Source: Erysipelotrichaceae bacterium
Lineage (GTDB): Bacteria; Bacillota_I; Bacilli_A; Erysipelotrichales; Erysipelotrichaceae
NCBI GenBank assembly: GCA_030531215.1
Contig: JAUNNY010000003.1
Span: 41,622 to 105,621 of the forward strand
Reading direction: 5' to 3'
Length of the DNA stretch: 64,000 bases
The position numbers were made by a program, and so were the translations under genes. The notes beneath the pieces are model-generated. The model was given only the letters and a program-made list of their open reading frames with translations, was not told where the DNA came from and made no database searches. Within the stretch, counting starts at the first letter, position 1. Each line of letters begins with the position of its first letter. Below are positions 34,291 to 44,160 of this stretch, piece by piece.

Positions 34291-35525
34291 TGCGTAAAAC
34301 TGATTTATTGATTATAGGCGGTGGAAGTGCTGGTATAGCTGCGGCATTGGGTGCTCATGATAATGGAATAAAAGATATAATAATTGTTGAAAGAGATTTT
34401 GAATATGGTGGTATTCTTCAACAATGTATTCATAATGGTTTTGGTCTACATACATTTAAAGAAGAATTGTCTGGTCCTGCATATGCAGAAAAATATTATG
34501 CCTTAATTAAAGATAAAGAAGGCATCAAATTTATGTATAACGCAGCAGTAATTGAAATAAAAGATAAAATAGCTATAGTCCAATGTGCTGAAGGCTTAAT
34601 TAATATAGAAGCCAAAGCTATTGTTTTAGCAACGGGATGTCGTGAAAGACCTGCAGGTGCAATTGGATTAAAAGGCGATAGATGTGAGGGTGTCTATACC
34701 GCCGGAACAGCACAAAGATATTTAAACAAAGAAGGATTCTTGGTAGGTAAGAAAATATTTATTTTAGGTTCAGGCGATATCGGTTTAATCATGGCTAGAA
34801 GAATGACTTTGGAAGGCGCTAAAGTAATTGGTGTTGCTGAACTACAGCCTTATTCAAATGGTTTAGCAAGAAATATAAAACAATGTCTAGAAGATTTTGA
34901 TATTCCACTATATTTGTCACATACTGTTGAATCGATTCATGGCAAAGGAAGATTACAATCCATCACTTTGATTTCGGTAGATGATAAGCTACAAAAAATT
35001 CAAGGATCTGAACAAGAAATAGAATGTGATTGTTTGTTGTTGTCGATAGGTTTGATTCCAGAAAATACTTTAGTAGAAGATTTGGGTGTTACTTTGGATA
35101 AACGAACTAAAGGCGCGGTTGTTGATGAAACATATATGACCTCAGTTGATGGCATATTTGCGTGTGGAAATGCACTTCATGTTCATGATTTAGTTGATTA
35201 TGTATCTATAGAAGCTAAGAAATGCGGCAAGGCTGCTGCTGATTATATAAAAGGAAATAAATCTAAAACAGAAAAACAAATTAATGTTCTAGGTAATGGT
35301 ATATCTTATATGGTTCCACAATATTTCCATTTAGGTGAAGGCATTGAATTTAGTTTTAGAGTTAATAAAGTTTTTAAACAATGTAAGATTCACGTTACAG
35401 GCGTTGGCATAGATAAATATGTAAATAAGTTAGGAATCGTTCCTAGCGAAATGCAGAAAGTATTAATTAAGAAGGAAGAGTTGGCTAATTTGAATGGTGA
35501 ACTTCATTGGGAGGTAATTGAATGA
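34290..35525 (+). CDS. NAD(P)/FAD-dependent oxidoreductase, GlpB-like partner
   Basis: The 411-residue flavoprotein has the FAD motif LIIGGGSAGIAAALGAH (about residues 6-22), ATGCRERPAG, a second nucleotide motif IFILGSGDIGLIMARRM and the C-terminal FAD site GIFACGNALHVHD. AAAGGAGG precedes the ATG at 34290, which shares a base with the preceding stop. It should pass electrons between the GlpA-like subunit and a carrier. It overlaps the DUF1667 gene by four bases. Confidence 0.87.
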   Translation: MRKTDLLIIGGGSAGIAAALGAHDNGIKDIIIVERDFEYGGILQQCIHNGFGLHTFKEELSGPAYAEKYYALIKDKEGIKFMYNAAVIEIKDKIAIVQCAEGLINIEAKAIVLATGCRERPAGAIGLKGDRCEGVYTAGTAQRYLNKEGFLVGKKIFILGSGDIGLIMARRMTLEGAKVIGVAELQPYSNGLARNIKQCLEDFDIPLYLSHTVESIHGKGRLQSITLISVDDKLQKIQGSEQEIECDCLLLSIGLIPENTLVEDLGVTLDKRTKGAVVDETYMTSVDGIFACGNALHVHDLVDYVSIEAKKCGKAAADYIKGNKSKTEKQINVLGNGISYMVPQYFHLGEGIEFSFRVNKVFKQCKIHVTGVGIDKYVNKLGIVPSEMQKVLIKKEELANLNGELHWEVIE

Positions 35526-35872
35526 ACTTGATATGTATCAATTGTCCTAAGGGGTGTCGACTAACAGTAAATCAAGTTGGTGAGAAAATTGTTGTTGAAG
35601 GTAATAGTTGTTCTAGAGGAGAAACCTATGCAATCAATGAATTAACTAATCCATTAAGAACAGTAACCACTACACTAGAAATCGAATCTAAGTTATATCA
35701 TCGTTTGCCGGTTATTACTTCTAGTCCGATTCCTAAAGCAAAGATGATGGAATTAATGAAAATTTTAAAAGATGTTAAAGTTAAAGTGCCAATCAAAATG
35801 GGTGATGTTATAGTAAAAAATATCTTAGATATGAATGTTGATTTAATCGCATCTAAGAGTATAAATGAGTAA
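35522..35872 (+). CDS. DUF1667 protein
   Basis: The 116-residue protein starts MNLICINCPKGCRLTV and has four Cys residues (CINCPKGC and a later Cys in NSCSRGE), as in DUF1667. The family always occurs next to GlpA/GlpB-like flavoproteins and probably carries an iron-sulfur centre for electron transfer. GGGAGG precedes the ATG. It is the third gene of the set; argS follows. Confidence 0.88.
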   Translation: MNLICINCPKGCRLTVNQVGEKIVVEGNSCSRGETYAINELTNPLRTVTTTLEIESKLYHRLPVITSSPIPKAKMMELMKILKDVKVKVPIKMGDVIVKNILDMNVDLIASKSINE

Positions 35873-35882
35873 GGTGATAAAT

Positions 35883-37523
35883 ATGAATATTGAAGAAAAA
35901 CTAATAGAGAAAATTAAAGAGACTGTCAAACAAGTTTATGATATTGTTCCTGAGGATAAAATAATTATGATTGAAATACCTAAGGACAATACGAATGGTG
36001 ATTATTCTACTAATATCGCTATGAGACTTACTAAACTAGTAGGCAAAAAACCACAAGATATCGCTAATGACATTAAAGAAGTTTTGTTAACTAAGTTAGA
36101 AGAAATTAATTCTATTGAAATAGCAGGACCAGGATTTATTAATTTCTGGATGAAGAAAGATGCTTTAGCTAATTGCATTAATACCGTTATCGATTTAGAT
36201 AATGAATATGGAAAATCTAATACTGGTAATGGAACCAAAATACTAGAAGAATATGTTAGTGCTAATCCAACTGGCGTGCTTCATTGTGGACATGCGCGTG
36301 GTGCTGCATGGGGTGATAGTTGCGTGAGAATTATGAAAGCAGCTGGATATGATGTAACAAGAGAATATTATATTAACGATGCAGGTGCACAAATAACTAA
36401 TCTTGGAAAATCTCTATATGGCAGATATAGAGAATTGTATGGATTAGATTTTACTTTGCCAGATGATGGCTATCATGGACAAGACGTAATTGAGATTGCG
36501 AAGAAGATTAAGGAAACCGATGGTGATAAGTGGTTAAACTTTCCTCAAGATGAAGCAATAGAACATCTAAAAAAAGCAGGAAGAGATTTAGAATTAGAAA
36601 GAATCAAAGAAGATTTAAATTATTATGGTTGTGAATTTGATTCGTGGATTTCTGAAAAATGGATTTATGATCAAGGCATGGTAGAAAAGATTGTTGAAAC
36701 CATGAATGAAAAAGGTCTTTTATATGAACAAGATGACGCTATTTGGTTTAAATCAACTGAATATGGAGATGAAAAAGATAGAGTCTTAAAGAAGAAAGAT
36801 GGTCTATATACTTATATGACTCCAGATATTGCAAACCATGCCTATAAGTTTGATAGAGGATATGATGTGCTTGTAAATATTTGGGGTGCCGATCATCACG
36901 GTTATATTCCTAGAATGAAAGCCGCAATGAAAGCTTTAGGTTATCCAAGCGACAAATTATATGTTGATTTATGTCAAATGGTAAGAATAGTTGAAAATGG
37001 CGAAGAAGTTAAAATGTCTAAACGTACAGGCAATGCCATTACTATTAGAGAGTTAATTGATGACATTGGTTTAGATGCTGCAAGATATTTCTTCTTATCT
37101 AAAGCGCTAGATTCACATATGGATTTAGATCTAGCTTTAGCTAAGAGCCAAACAAACGATAACCCAGTATATTATGCTCAATATGCTTATGCAAGAATAT
37201 GTTCTGTATTAAGACAAGCAACACCTTCAAAACAAGAAACATATTCATTGCTGACTGGCGAAAAAGAAGCAGATTTATTAAAACACATTAATTCATTTAC
37301 TGATGTTGTTGCGGATGCAGCTATAACTAGAGCTCCAAATAAGATTTGTAACTATATACAGAAACTAGCTACATACTTCCATTCATTCTATGGCGCATGT
37401 AAGATTATAGATCAAAATAATCCAGAGTTAACAAATGAAAGATTATCTTTAGCTTTAGCTACAAAAATAACGTTAAGAAACGCTCTAAACTTATTGGGCG
37501 TATCTGCTCCAGAGAAAATGTAA
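35883..37523 (+). CDS. argS: Arginyl-tRNA synthetase
   Basis: The 546-residue class I synthetase has an N-terminal Arg-tRNA binding domain (about 1-110), the HIGH-type motif in GVLHCGHARG (about 133-142), a KMSKRTGN motif (about 378) and a helical anticodon-binding end. I chose the ATG at 35883, about six bases after AAGGTG; an in-frame ATG at 35865 overlaps the DUF1667 gene and adds six residues. Length is normal. Confidence 0.94.
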   Translation: MNIEEKLIEKIKETVKQVYDIVPEDKIIMIEIPKDNTNGDYSTNIAMRLTKLVGKKPQDIANDIKEVLLTKLEEINSIEIAGPGFINFWMKKDALANCINTVIDLDNEYGKSNTGNGTKILEEYVSANPTGVLHCGHARGAAWGDSCVRIMKAAGYDVTREYYINDAGAQITNLGKSLYGRYRELYGLDFTLPDDGYHGQDVIEIAKKIKETDGDKWLNFPQDEAIEHLKKAGRDLELERIKEDLNYYGCEFDSWISEKWIYDQGMVEKIVETMNEKGLLYEQDDAIWFKSTEYGDEKDRVLKKKDGLYTYMTPDIANHAYKFDRGYDVLVNIWGADHHGYIPRMKAAMKALGYPSDKLYVDLCQMVRIVENGEEVKMSKRTGNAITIRELIDDIGLDAARYFFLSKALDSHMDLDLALAKSQTNDNPVYYAQYAYARICSVLRQATPSKQETYSLLTGEKEADLLKHINSFTDVVADAAITRAPNKICNYIQKLATYFHSFYGACKIIDQNNPELTNERLSLALATKITLRNALNLLGVSAPEKM

Positions 37524-37524
37524 A

Positions 37525-38049
37525 ATGAAAAAAATCATTATTGTTTTACTATGTTTTATCTTATTGGGATGTGATAGTGAAAAGAAAGAAGATTACTATG
37601 TCTTGTCTTTTGATGACTATACCATATCAGTAGGTTATGATAATGTGGAATATACTAGCTTAATCTTTGATTTTGAATTACCAGAAGTTATTCCTGGTTT
37701 TGAAGAAGTTAAAGATGTTAATGTGTCATTCCTGGGCAAAGATTTTGGAATAGCTAGTTTTATAAATGAAGAAGACGAAGAAAATGAATCTAAAGAAGCA
37801 ATCATCTCATCGTTATCATTTTATTTAAAAGACGTTGACGCGAGTTCAATCAAGATAAATGACATCGAATTAGACAAGAGCATCAAAAAGAATTGTGAAA
37901 CCTTTAACGGCAACTTAATTGAAAAAAATGGTTATGCTTGTGTAATTGAACAAGAGGTTCACGATAAAGATGATGTTGTTATCTTATATGGTGATATCTT
38001 GAATCTTGATCAAGATACAGTTGATCGTATAGAAATCAGAGCAAAATAA
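37525..38049 (+). CDS. Small lipoprotein, function unknown
   Basis: The 174-residue protein has a lipoprotein signal with lipobox LLGC (Cys 16) and an acidic, beta-rich domain (YVLSFDDYTISVGYD near the start). A CETFNG...YACVIE pair of Cys residues (about 132 and 146) may form a disulfide. It starts one base after argS and is followed by a strong terminator. No family is recognised; it probably sits on the outer face of the membrane. Confidence 0.7.
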   Translation: MKKIIIVLLCFILLGCDSEKKEDYYVLSFDDYTISVGYDNVEYTSLIFDFELPEVIPGFEEVKDVNVSFLGKDFGIASFINEEDEENESKEAIISSLSFYLKDVDASSIKINDIELDKSIKKNCETFNGNLIEKNGYACVIEQEVHDKDDVVILYGDILNLDQDTVDRIEIRAK

Positions 38050-38064
38050 CAATACTTACATATA

Positions 38065-38099
38065 AAAAGTCTCGTTCACATCATAGGAACGAGACTTTT
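38065..38099. terminator. Strong bidirectional terminator
   Basis: AAAAGTCTCGTTC (38065-38077) and GAACGAGACTTTT (38087-38099) make a perfect 13-bp stem with a nine-base loop and T runs on both strands. It serves the argS/lipoprotein operon on the plus strand and the convergent gene on the minus strand. Confidence 0.9.
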
Positions 38100-38121
38100 G
38101 TTATTCTGATAATCTAGTAAA

Positions 38122-38778
38122 TTAGTTGATATGTTCTTCTTTGATTTCTTCTACGATATCTTCAACTTTGTCTTTAACTTCTTCAACTACATTTTCAACT
38201 TTGTCTGCAGCTGCTTCAACAACGTCTTCAACTTTTTCTTTAGCTTCTTTTACTTCGTCAGTAGCCAAAACTTTCTTTAATCCGTCAACGCCTTTTTCAG
38301 CAATTGAAATAGTAGTTTTCTTAGCTTTGTTGATAGCTTCTTTAACTTCTGGTTTATTTAAGTATTCAGTTACATTATCACTGACACCCTTAAAGAATTC
38401 ACCAACAGATTTTACAACATCAGAATCTTTAATCTTGTCAAATTCTGCAGCTATATCTTCATACACTTTATCAACAGTTTGTTTTGGAGGTGTATTTGCG
38501 AATTCTTCAACTTTAGCCTTAGTATAATCAACTGCTTCTTTTGATTTTACTTGAACATTTTCTAAGAATTCATTTAATTTTTCTTCATCTTTAACATCTT
38601 CAGCCACTGCTTTTATTTTTTCGATTGAAGAATTAATAGCTGTTTCTGTCTTTTCAACCAATACTGCTGTTCTTTCTTTTGCAGTTTCATTCAATCTGTC
38701 TGTTTTTTGTTTAACAGTATTTTCTAGATCATCAATGCTTTCTTGCATCTTTTGGATTGTTTCATCAATTTTACTCAT
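38122..38778 (-). CDS. Long charged helical protein (LEA/YtxH-like coiled coil)
   Basis: The 218-residue protein consists almost wholly of Lys/Glu-rich amphipathic helix with heptad patterns: an N-terminal coil (about 1-85) and a C-terminal run of VEDVV, VENVV and VEDIV repeats (about 185-215). There is no membrane segment or signal. GGAGG precedes the ATG at 38778, so an in-frame start further upstream is rejected. Such proteins resemble late-embryogenesis-abundant or apolipoprotein-like stress proteins. It is one of only two minus-strand genes here. Confidence 0.7.
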   Translation of the reverse strand: MSKIDETIQKMQESIDDLENTVKQKTDRLNETAKERTAVLVEKTETAINSSIEKIKAVAEDVKDEEKLNEFLENVQVKSKEAVDYTKAKVEEFANTPPKQTVDKVYEDIAAEFDKIKDSDVVKSVGEFFKGVSDNVTEYLNKPEVKEAINKAKKTTISIAEKGVDGLKKVLATDEVKEAKEKVEDVVEAAADKVENVVEEVKDKVEDIVEEIKEEHIN

Positions 38779-38876
38779 ATGTATTCCTCCTATTTCAATT
38801 ATACTAGATAAAGATGTGTATGATATACATTTTGCCATTTATTAAGGTAAAATTAATATATTAGTTGAGGTTAAAT

Positions 38877-39653
38877 ATGAGTATTTATACATTACTATCT
38901 ACCAAGATGGATCCTAGAAGAAAAGGAAATGATTGTAGTTTTAACGGCTTCTTACAGGACTATCTATCTATCAATGAAGACATTAATTCAAAAGCACTAA
39001 ATAGGTTTCTAAAAATTAATGAAGATTTTTATATAATTTGCAATTATCATTTGCCTATTTGTTCAGATTCAATATCAAATTCAATTATTAGATATAAAGA
39101 TATAAATAAATTAGATAACGAAGCACTGCTTATCCCTTATATTTTGTATGAAAGAAAAGAAGATGGTAATGCTTATATTATTTTTGATGATAATTATATC
39201 TATGCCATAGCGAGTTATTTTGCGTTAACTGAACACGAAGAATATAAGGCTTTAAGAAATAACATGTTGGCCTTTTCGTTGGGCGATGTTAACACAGTAG
39301 TTGACGATCATAATCAAAAATTAAAACCAAGCGTTTTACAAAGAAAACTAGATAAAAAACATTTTAAGAATTATGAAGATGTATTAAATATATGTACAGA
39401 ACAAACTCAATCTATAGAAAAACAAATCGATGAATTGCCAAAAGATTATGAAGAAAAAGAAGAATTTGTAAAAGCATGTATTAGAAAATGGTACTTATTA
39501 AAAAAATGCTTATATGTTAAATACATGGTTGATAAAGGTATCTTAAAAGAAAGACACAATAATGTTATCAAGTCGCAAAGAAGCAAAGCTAAAGAAAACG
39601 CTGATTCGATAAGATTTATGTCTATTTCTTCTATATGGGAGAAGATTAAGTGA
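38877..39653 (+). CDS. Unknown soluble protein, first of a pair
   Basis: The 258-residue protein starts MSIYTLLSTKMDPRRKGNDC; TGAGG lies about six bases before the ATG at 38877. It is acidic and mostly helical toward the end (about 140-230, with IEKQIDELPKDYEEKEEF). No known motif is seen. It overlaps the next gene by four bases, so the two are co-expressed and perhaps form a complex. Confidence 0.6.
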   Translation: MSIYTLLSTKMDPRRKGNDCSFNGFLQDYLSINEDINSKALNRFLKINEDFYIICNYHLPICSDSISNSIIRYKDINKLDNEALLIPYILYERKEDGNAYIIFDDNYIYAIASYFALTEHEEYKALRNNMLAFSLGDVNTVVDDHNQKLKPSVLQRKLDKKHFKNYEDVLNICTEQTQSIEKQIDELPKDYEEKEEFVKACIRKWYLLKKCLYVKYMVDKGILKERHNNVIKSQRSKAKENADSIRFMSISSIWEKIK

Positions 39654-40504
39654 AACGTTCAGGGCTAGGTTTTTTACCATTCATAATAATTATTCCGCTA
39701 TTTTTATTTGGTGGTGTTTTTAGAATATTGTTTTCTGTTATTGCCATACTATTAGTAATTGCTATTATTGTATATTTCGCAAGAATAATAATTAGCGCAA
39801 TCACTGATCGAAAACAAGGCAACGATTCATCATCTTTTGATTTTCACGAAACTAACGATATAGACGAACCACTAAAAAGTTATTTTAATAACAACGGTCT
39901 ATTTCCTTTAACAGAAAATATATATTTAAAAACAAATGCATATAAGAGTGTAACTGAATTAGACGTATATTATCGTAATAATTATGTTTCTAAATTGAGC
40001 GAATTATTAGAAGTAAATGGTGAAACATATGATAAAGTTTATGACAAATTAAATGACTATGTAACTAATAAAAATATAAGAAATATAAGTTACGAATTTA
40101 ATGATACATTTAATACATCGCAAATAAATATAAGCAGTAATTTTGATAACGCTGGCATGCTTAATAAACCAGAAGTAATGGATATCAATAAAGATTACAA
40201 TAATGTTTTTGATGCATATAGAGATATATTAGAAAACGTATCATATGGTGAAGCCAACAATAAAGATTATGTTGATAACCACATAAAAGCAATAAACAAA
40301 TATTATGAATTTGCGAGCAACCATGTTAATGACTTAGAAGTTGTCGAACAAGCTTTAGGTAATGAAATTGAAAATGCACCTTCAGCTAATGTTGAACAAA
40401 AGGGATATTATGATGGTTTATTCTATTGTTTAAAAGCGCTTCGTAAAGCGAAAACATATATGTTAGAAAAATGTTCAAAGGAGTTAAACAATGATCTTAG
40501 ATAA
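39650..40504 (+). CDS. Membrane protein with a cytoplasmic helical domain, unknown
   Basis: The 284-residue protein starts with GTG (39650) after GGGAGAAG and overlaps the preceding gene. It has two adjacent membrane segments (about 7-50) and a soluble, helical, Asn/Tyr-rich domain (about 65-284). No family is recognised. Its end overlaps the epimerase gene by 14 bases. Confidence 0.6.
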   Translation: MKRSGLGFLPFIIIIPLFLFGGVFRILFSVIAILLVIAIIVYFARIIISAITDRKQGNDSSSFDFHETNDIDEPLKSYFNNNGLFPLTENIYLKTNAYKSVTELDVYYRNNYVSKLSELLEVNGETYDKVYDKLNDYVTNKNIRNISYEFNDTFNTSQINISSNFDNAGMLNKPEVMDINKDYNNVFDAYRDILENVSYGEANNKDYVDNHIKAINKYYEFASNHVNDLEVVEQALGNEIENAPSANVEQKGYYDGLFYCLKALRKAKTYMLEKCSKELNNDLR

Positions 40505-41312
40505 TGGTATTTTAAAACTTGAATTATGTAACAAAGGCGGTGAAATGTCTAGCTTAACATATAAAGGTTTAGATGTTTTATATAAAGGAGATGGTCCTTA
40601 TTGGTCTGGCAAGAATCCTACTTTATTTCCGATGATAAGTTCTCCAAACTCTAAAAAATACATACTTGATGGAAAAGAATATCCATGCCGTAATCATGGG
40701 TTAATCAGATATGCAACTCTAGATACCATATGTGATGATGGTAATAAAGTGGTAATGGAATTAAAGTCAAATGAAGAAACATTAAAAGAATATCCATTTA
40801 AATTTACTTATCATATTACTTATACATTAGATGGTAATAAAGTACTGATTAATTATGATATTACAAATGACGATGATAAAGTTATGCCTTTTACTTTTGG
40901 CTTGCATCCTGCATTTATAGTTAGGGATTTTGAAAAAATGTCATTAGTATTTGAAGAAGATGAAGAAGGAACAGTAATTAAAGATGCATCCAACAATTAC
41001 AAAATGAAACTAGGTGAATATAAAAATTTCTTAAAAGATGTTGCTGAACTCAAAACAATCATTTTAAAAGACTTGAAATCAAAATATGTTTTGATGAAGA
41101 CAGAAGAATACAATGTTAAAGTTGACATGTCTAGTTTTGGCTATTTAGGTCTATGGAATGCTGACCAAAGGGCAGATTATATTTGTATTGAACCATGGCT
41201 ATCAAACAACAACATTAAGGAAGCCATTAATCCATTTGCGGATGAATTTGAATTAATCAAATTAAATCCAAACGAAACTTATAAAATCGGGTACTATATT
41301 GAATTATGTTAA
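40491..41312 (+). CDS. Aldose 1-epimerase family protein (LacX-like)
   Basis: The 273-residue protein has the galactose mutarotase fold: KGGEMSSLTYKG near the start, NPTLFPMISSPN, CRNHGLIRYA (His near the site) and FGLHPAFIV (catalytic His, about residue 140). LacX-like members probably interconvert anomers of sugars or hexose-6-phosphates. AAAGGAG precedes the ATG. It overlaps mnmE by seven bases. Confidence 0.85.
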   Translation: MILDNGILKLELCNKGGEMSSLTYKGLDVLYKGDGPYWSGKNPTLFPMISSPNSKKYILDGKEYPCRNHGLIRYATLDTICDDGNKVVMELKSNEETLKEYPFKFTYHITYTLDGNKVLINYDITNDDDKVMPFTFGLHPAFIVRDFEKMSLVFEEDEEGTVIKDASNNYKMKLGEYKNFLKDVAELKTIILKDLKSKYVLMKTEEYNVKVDMSSFGYLGLWNADQRADYICIEPWLSNNNIKEAINPFADEFELIKLNPNETYKIGYYIELC

Positions 41313-42616
41313 ATGATACTATTTGCGCAATTTCAACAGCATTAAAAGATGGTGCCATCTCTATTGTTAGAATGTCAGGAGATGATAGTTTTGAAATTGC
41401 CAAAAGCATCAGCAAAGTTAAAGATATAAAACCTAATAGCATTGTGTATGCTCACATCTATAATGGCGAAGAAATAATCGACGAAGTATTGATATCTTTT
41501 TTTGATGAAGGCAAATCTTATACTAAGGAGAAGATGGTTGAAATCAATTGCCATGGCGGAGTGTATGTAACAAGATTAGTATTAAATTTATTATTGGAAA
41601 AAGGTTGCCGTTTAGCCGAACCGGGCGAATTCACAAAACGTGCTTATTTAAATGGACGTATTAATTTATCAGAAGCTGATTCCATAAATGATTTAGTTAA
41701 AGCTAGCACTTCAATACAAGCTAAGTCAGCAATCAAAGGTATCAATGGTTCAGTAGAAAGACTGATTACACCTTTAATGGATGAAATGAAAAACGTCATA
41801 TCCATGATTGAAGTAAATATTGACTATCCTGAATATGAAGATGAAATCCAAATGTCTAATGAAGTCATTAAACCATATGTTGAAAAATGGATTAAAGATG
41901 CTGAAGAAATGGTTGATAAGGCTGAAAGATTTAGAGTGGTTAAAGATGGAATTAAGACTGTTATTATAGGCAAACCAAACGTAGGCAAATCTAGTCTGTT
42001 AAATGCTCTATTACAAGCAGACAAAGCAATCGTCACAGATATTGCCGGAACAACTAGAGATTTGGTTGAAGGCAAAGTAAATCTAAAAAATATAACACTA
42101 AACTTAATTGATACTGCGGGTATTCATGAATCCAGTGATATTATTGAAAAAATAGGTATTGAAAAATCAATCCAAGCAATCAAGGAAGCTGAATTAGTAA
42201 TCTTAGTAGTTGATTCAACTAATGTTGATGATCAAGATCAGAATCTTATGGATATGACTAAAGATATGAATAGAGTAATCGTATACAACAAATCTGATCT
42301 TAATAGGATGGGCGATATAAACATTTGTGCAAAAGATAAACAAATAGATAGTTTAGTTAATTATTTAAATGAAAAATATAAAGATGATATTAGCTTAGTC
42401 GATGATGATATTTTAAATAATGAAAGACAGATTGCTTTGATGAAATCATGTCTTAATGAATTAAAACAAATGTTTGAACATATTGATACAGATGGTATTG
42501 ATATGGTTGTTACTAATTTAGACGAAGCATATCATTATCTATGTGAAATTTTAGGAAAGGAATATCAGGAAGATCTAATAGATCATATGTTTAGAAACTT
42601 CTGTTTAGGTAAATAA
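41306..42616 (+). CDS. mnmE: tRNA uridine-5-carboxymethylaminomethyl modification GTPase
   Basis: MnmE with MnmG modifies the wobble uridine of several tRNAs. The 436-residue protein has the folate-binding N-terminal domain (about 1-115), a helical domain, an inserted G domain with GKPNVGKSS (about 220-228), DTAGIHE and NKSD, and the conserved terminal CLGK with its catalytic Cys. No Shine-Dalgarno site is seen and it overlaps the epimerase gene. mnmG, often the next gene, is not here; tatD follows. Confidence 0.96.
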   Translation: MLNDTICAISTALKDGAISIVRMSGDDSFEIAKSISKVKDIKPNSIVYAHIYNGEEIIDEVLISFFDEGKSYTKEKMVEINCHGGVYVTRLVLNLLLEKGCRLAEPGEFTKRAYLNGRINLSEADSINDLVKASTSIQAKSAIKGINGSVERLITPLMDEMKNVISMIEVNIDYPEYEDEIQMSNEVIKPYVEKWIKDAEEMVDKAERFRVVKDGIKTVIIGKPNVGKSSLLNALLQADKAIVTDIAGTTRDLVEGKVNLKNITLNLIDTAGIHESSDIIEKIGIEKSIQAIKEAELVILVVDSTNVDDQDQNLMDMTKDMNRVIVYNKSDLNRMGDINICAKDKQIDSLVNYLNEKYKDDISLVDDDILNNERQIALMKSCLNELKQMFEHIDTDGIDMVVTNLDEAYHYLCEILGKEYQEDLIDHMFRNFCLGK

Positions 42617-43374
42617 TGAGCTGGTTAGATTCACATTGTCATATTAATGATGAAGCGTTTAGGCAAGATTTAGATAACGTTTTAAATAACATGGTCTTTT
42701 TTGATGTAAAAAAAGCAATGATTATTTCTTCATATCTAGAAGATTATGAATTTGCGAAAACAATCAATCACAAAGATATTAAATTTAAAAGAGCCCTGGG
42801 TATTTATCCAGGAGATGCTGATAAAGTTACTGATGAATTATTTAATAAGTACCATGAGCTATATAAAACTGATGATGTTAAAGCAATTGGTGAAATAGGT
42901 TTAGATTATCATTACGGTAAAGAAAACAAAGAGAAACAAATTGAGGTATTTATTAAACAAATAAAGATTGCTCAGGAATTAGACAAACCAATTATCGTAC
43001 ACACTAGAGATGCTATTCAGGATACTTATGATATTTTGAAGAAATATCCATGTAAAGGTGTAATTCATTGTTACTCAGATAGTGCTATGATGGCAAAAAA
43101 TCTTGTTAAATTAGGTTATTATATATCTATCAGTGGTACTGTCACTTGGAAAAATGCTAGAGAACCACTAGAGGTTATTAGAACTGTTCCTGTAGATAGA
43201 TTATTAATTGAAACAGATTGTCCGTATTTATCACCTGTTCCAAATCGTGGTAAAAGAAACGAACCAAGTAATGTTGTATATACAGGTAAGAAAATCTGTG
43301 AAGAATTAGGAATTAATGAAGAGTTCTTTAAGTTTATTATTAATGACAATTACGATAAACTATTTGGTATATAG
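42616..43374 (+). CDS. tatD: TatD-family metal-dependent deoxyribonuclease
   Basis: The 252-residue TIM-barrel has all TatD metal motifs: DSHCHINDEAF (about 4-14), IGEIGLDYHYG, PIIVHTRDA, VIHCYSDS and IETDCPYLSP. TatD enzymes are 3'-5' exonucleases for damaged DNA/RNA ends; a D-aminoacyl-tRNA deacylase role has also been proposed for related proteins. The ATG shares a base with the mnmE stop (TAATG). Confidence 0.93.
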   Translation: MSWLDSHCHINDEAFRQDLDNVLNNMVFFDVKKAMIISSYLEDYEFAKTINHKDIKFKRALGIYPGDADKVTDELFNKYHELYKTDDVKAIGEIGLDYHYGKENKEKQIEVFIKQIKIAQELDKPIIVHTRDAIQDTYDILKKYPCKGVIHCYSDSAMMAKNLVKLGYYISISGTVTWKNAREPLEVIRTVPVDRLLIETDCPYLSPVPNRGKRNEPSNVVYTGKKICEELGINEEFFKFIINDNYDKLFGI

Positions 43375-43383
43375 GGAGGAAAT

Positions 43384-44160
43384 ATGAATTCTACACTATT
43401 ATTATTTACATTTGCGATTGTTGTATACATGACAATCAAAAACATTCAAACGTTAAAAAAGTATCGTCAAACAAAAGGTTATGTTGAATGTTTTAATAAG
43501 GTTAAGGAACAAGGTGACTGTGCCTATGATGATGTCTTAACATATTTGAATAATGAAAAATCAGAAGAATTAAAAGCTAAGGCTAAATTATTTAAATTGT
43601 ATATAGAACTAGACAAGTATCCTGATAAAGTTGATGAAACTTTTGAAGATTTATCATTTAAAGAGATTTTTGAAAACAAAGGCAAATTCGCTTTAGAAAA
43701 AGCTTTAACAAACGCAGATATTTTTGTTTGGTATATTATGTGTTTAGCAAGAGCTAAAAGAGTAAATAGAGTTGATATGCTAGAAAAGATGATGAAGAAG
43801 TTATGCATTTACCAAGATGAACTAGGAGTCATGGTTGAATATCAACTTGTTGCAGCTGTATATAAAGCATTAGCAAAGCTTGAGGATTCAGGTGTTGAAT
43901 TCTTTAATATATTGTTAAATGGCGAGTACACAAAGTTAAGATACGAAAAAAGATTTATTGGTATTTATAAACGTTTTGCAGCATGTACATTATTATATTT
44001 AGCAGAGAATATATCTGATTATGATAAAGAAGATTTAAAGATTTTTACAGAATCTTATATTGGCAAACAATATATGATTGAATTAGGTTTATACGATTCA
44101 TATATTAAAACTTTTGAAAGTATTGACCTATCAAATGATAAACCAGCAGAGGAAGAATGA
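43384..44160 (+). CDS. Membrane-anchored helical protein, unknown
   Basis: The 258-residue protein has one N-terminal membrane segment (about 3-20) and a cytoplasmic helical domain (about 28-245) with the rhythm of TPR-like repeats but no clear consensus. GGGAGG precedes the ATG. It overlaps pth by four bases and is co-transcribed with mnmE-tatD-pth-mfd. It could be a scaffold protein; no family is recognised. Confidence 0.65.
   Translation: MNSTLLLFTFAIVVYMTIKNIQTLKKYRQTKGYVECFNKVKEQGDCAYDDVLTYLNNEKSEELKAKAKLFKLYIELDKYPDKVDETFEDLSFKEIFENKGKFALEKALTNADIFVWYIMCLARAKRVNRVDMLEKMMKKLCIYQDELGVMVEYQLVAAVYKALAKLEDSGVEFFNILLNGEYTKLRYEKRFIGIYKRFAACTLLYLAENISDYDKEDLKIFTESYIGKQYMIELGLYDSYIKTFESIDLSNDKPAEEE

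Noticed and set aside
38126..38527. Ser/Thr-rich open frame on the plus strand
   Set aside because: It is the mirror of the Glu/Lys-rich coiled-coil gene on the minus strand and has no ribosome binding site.
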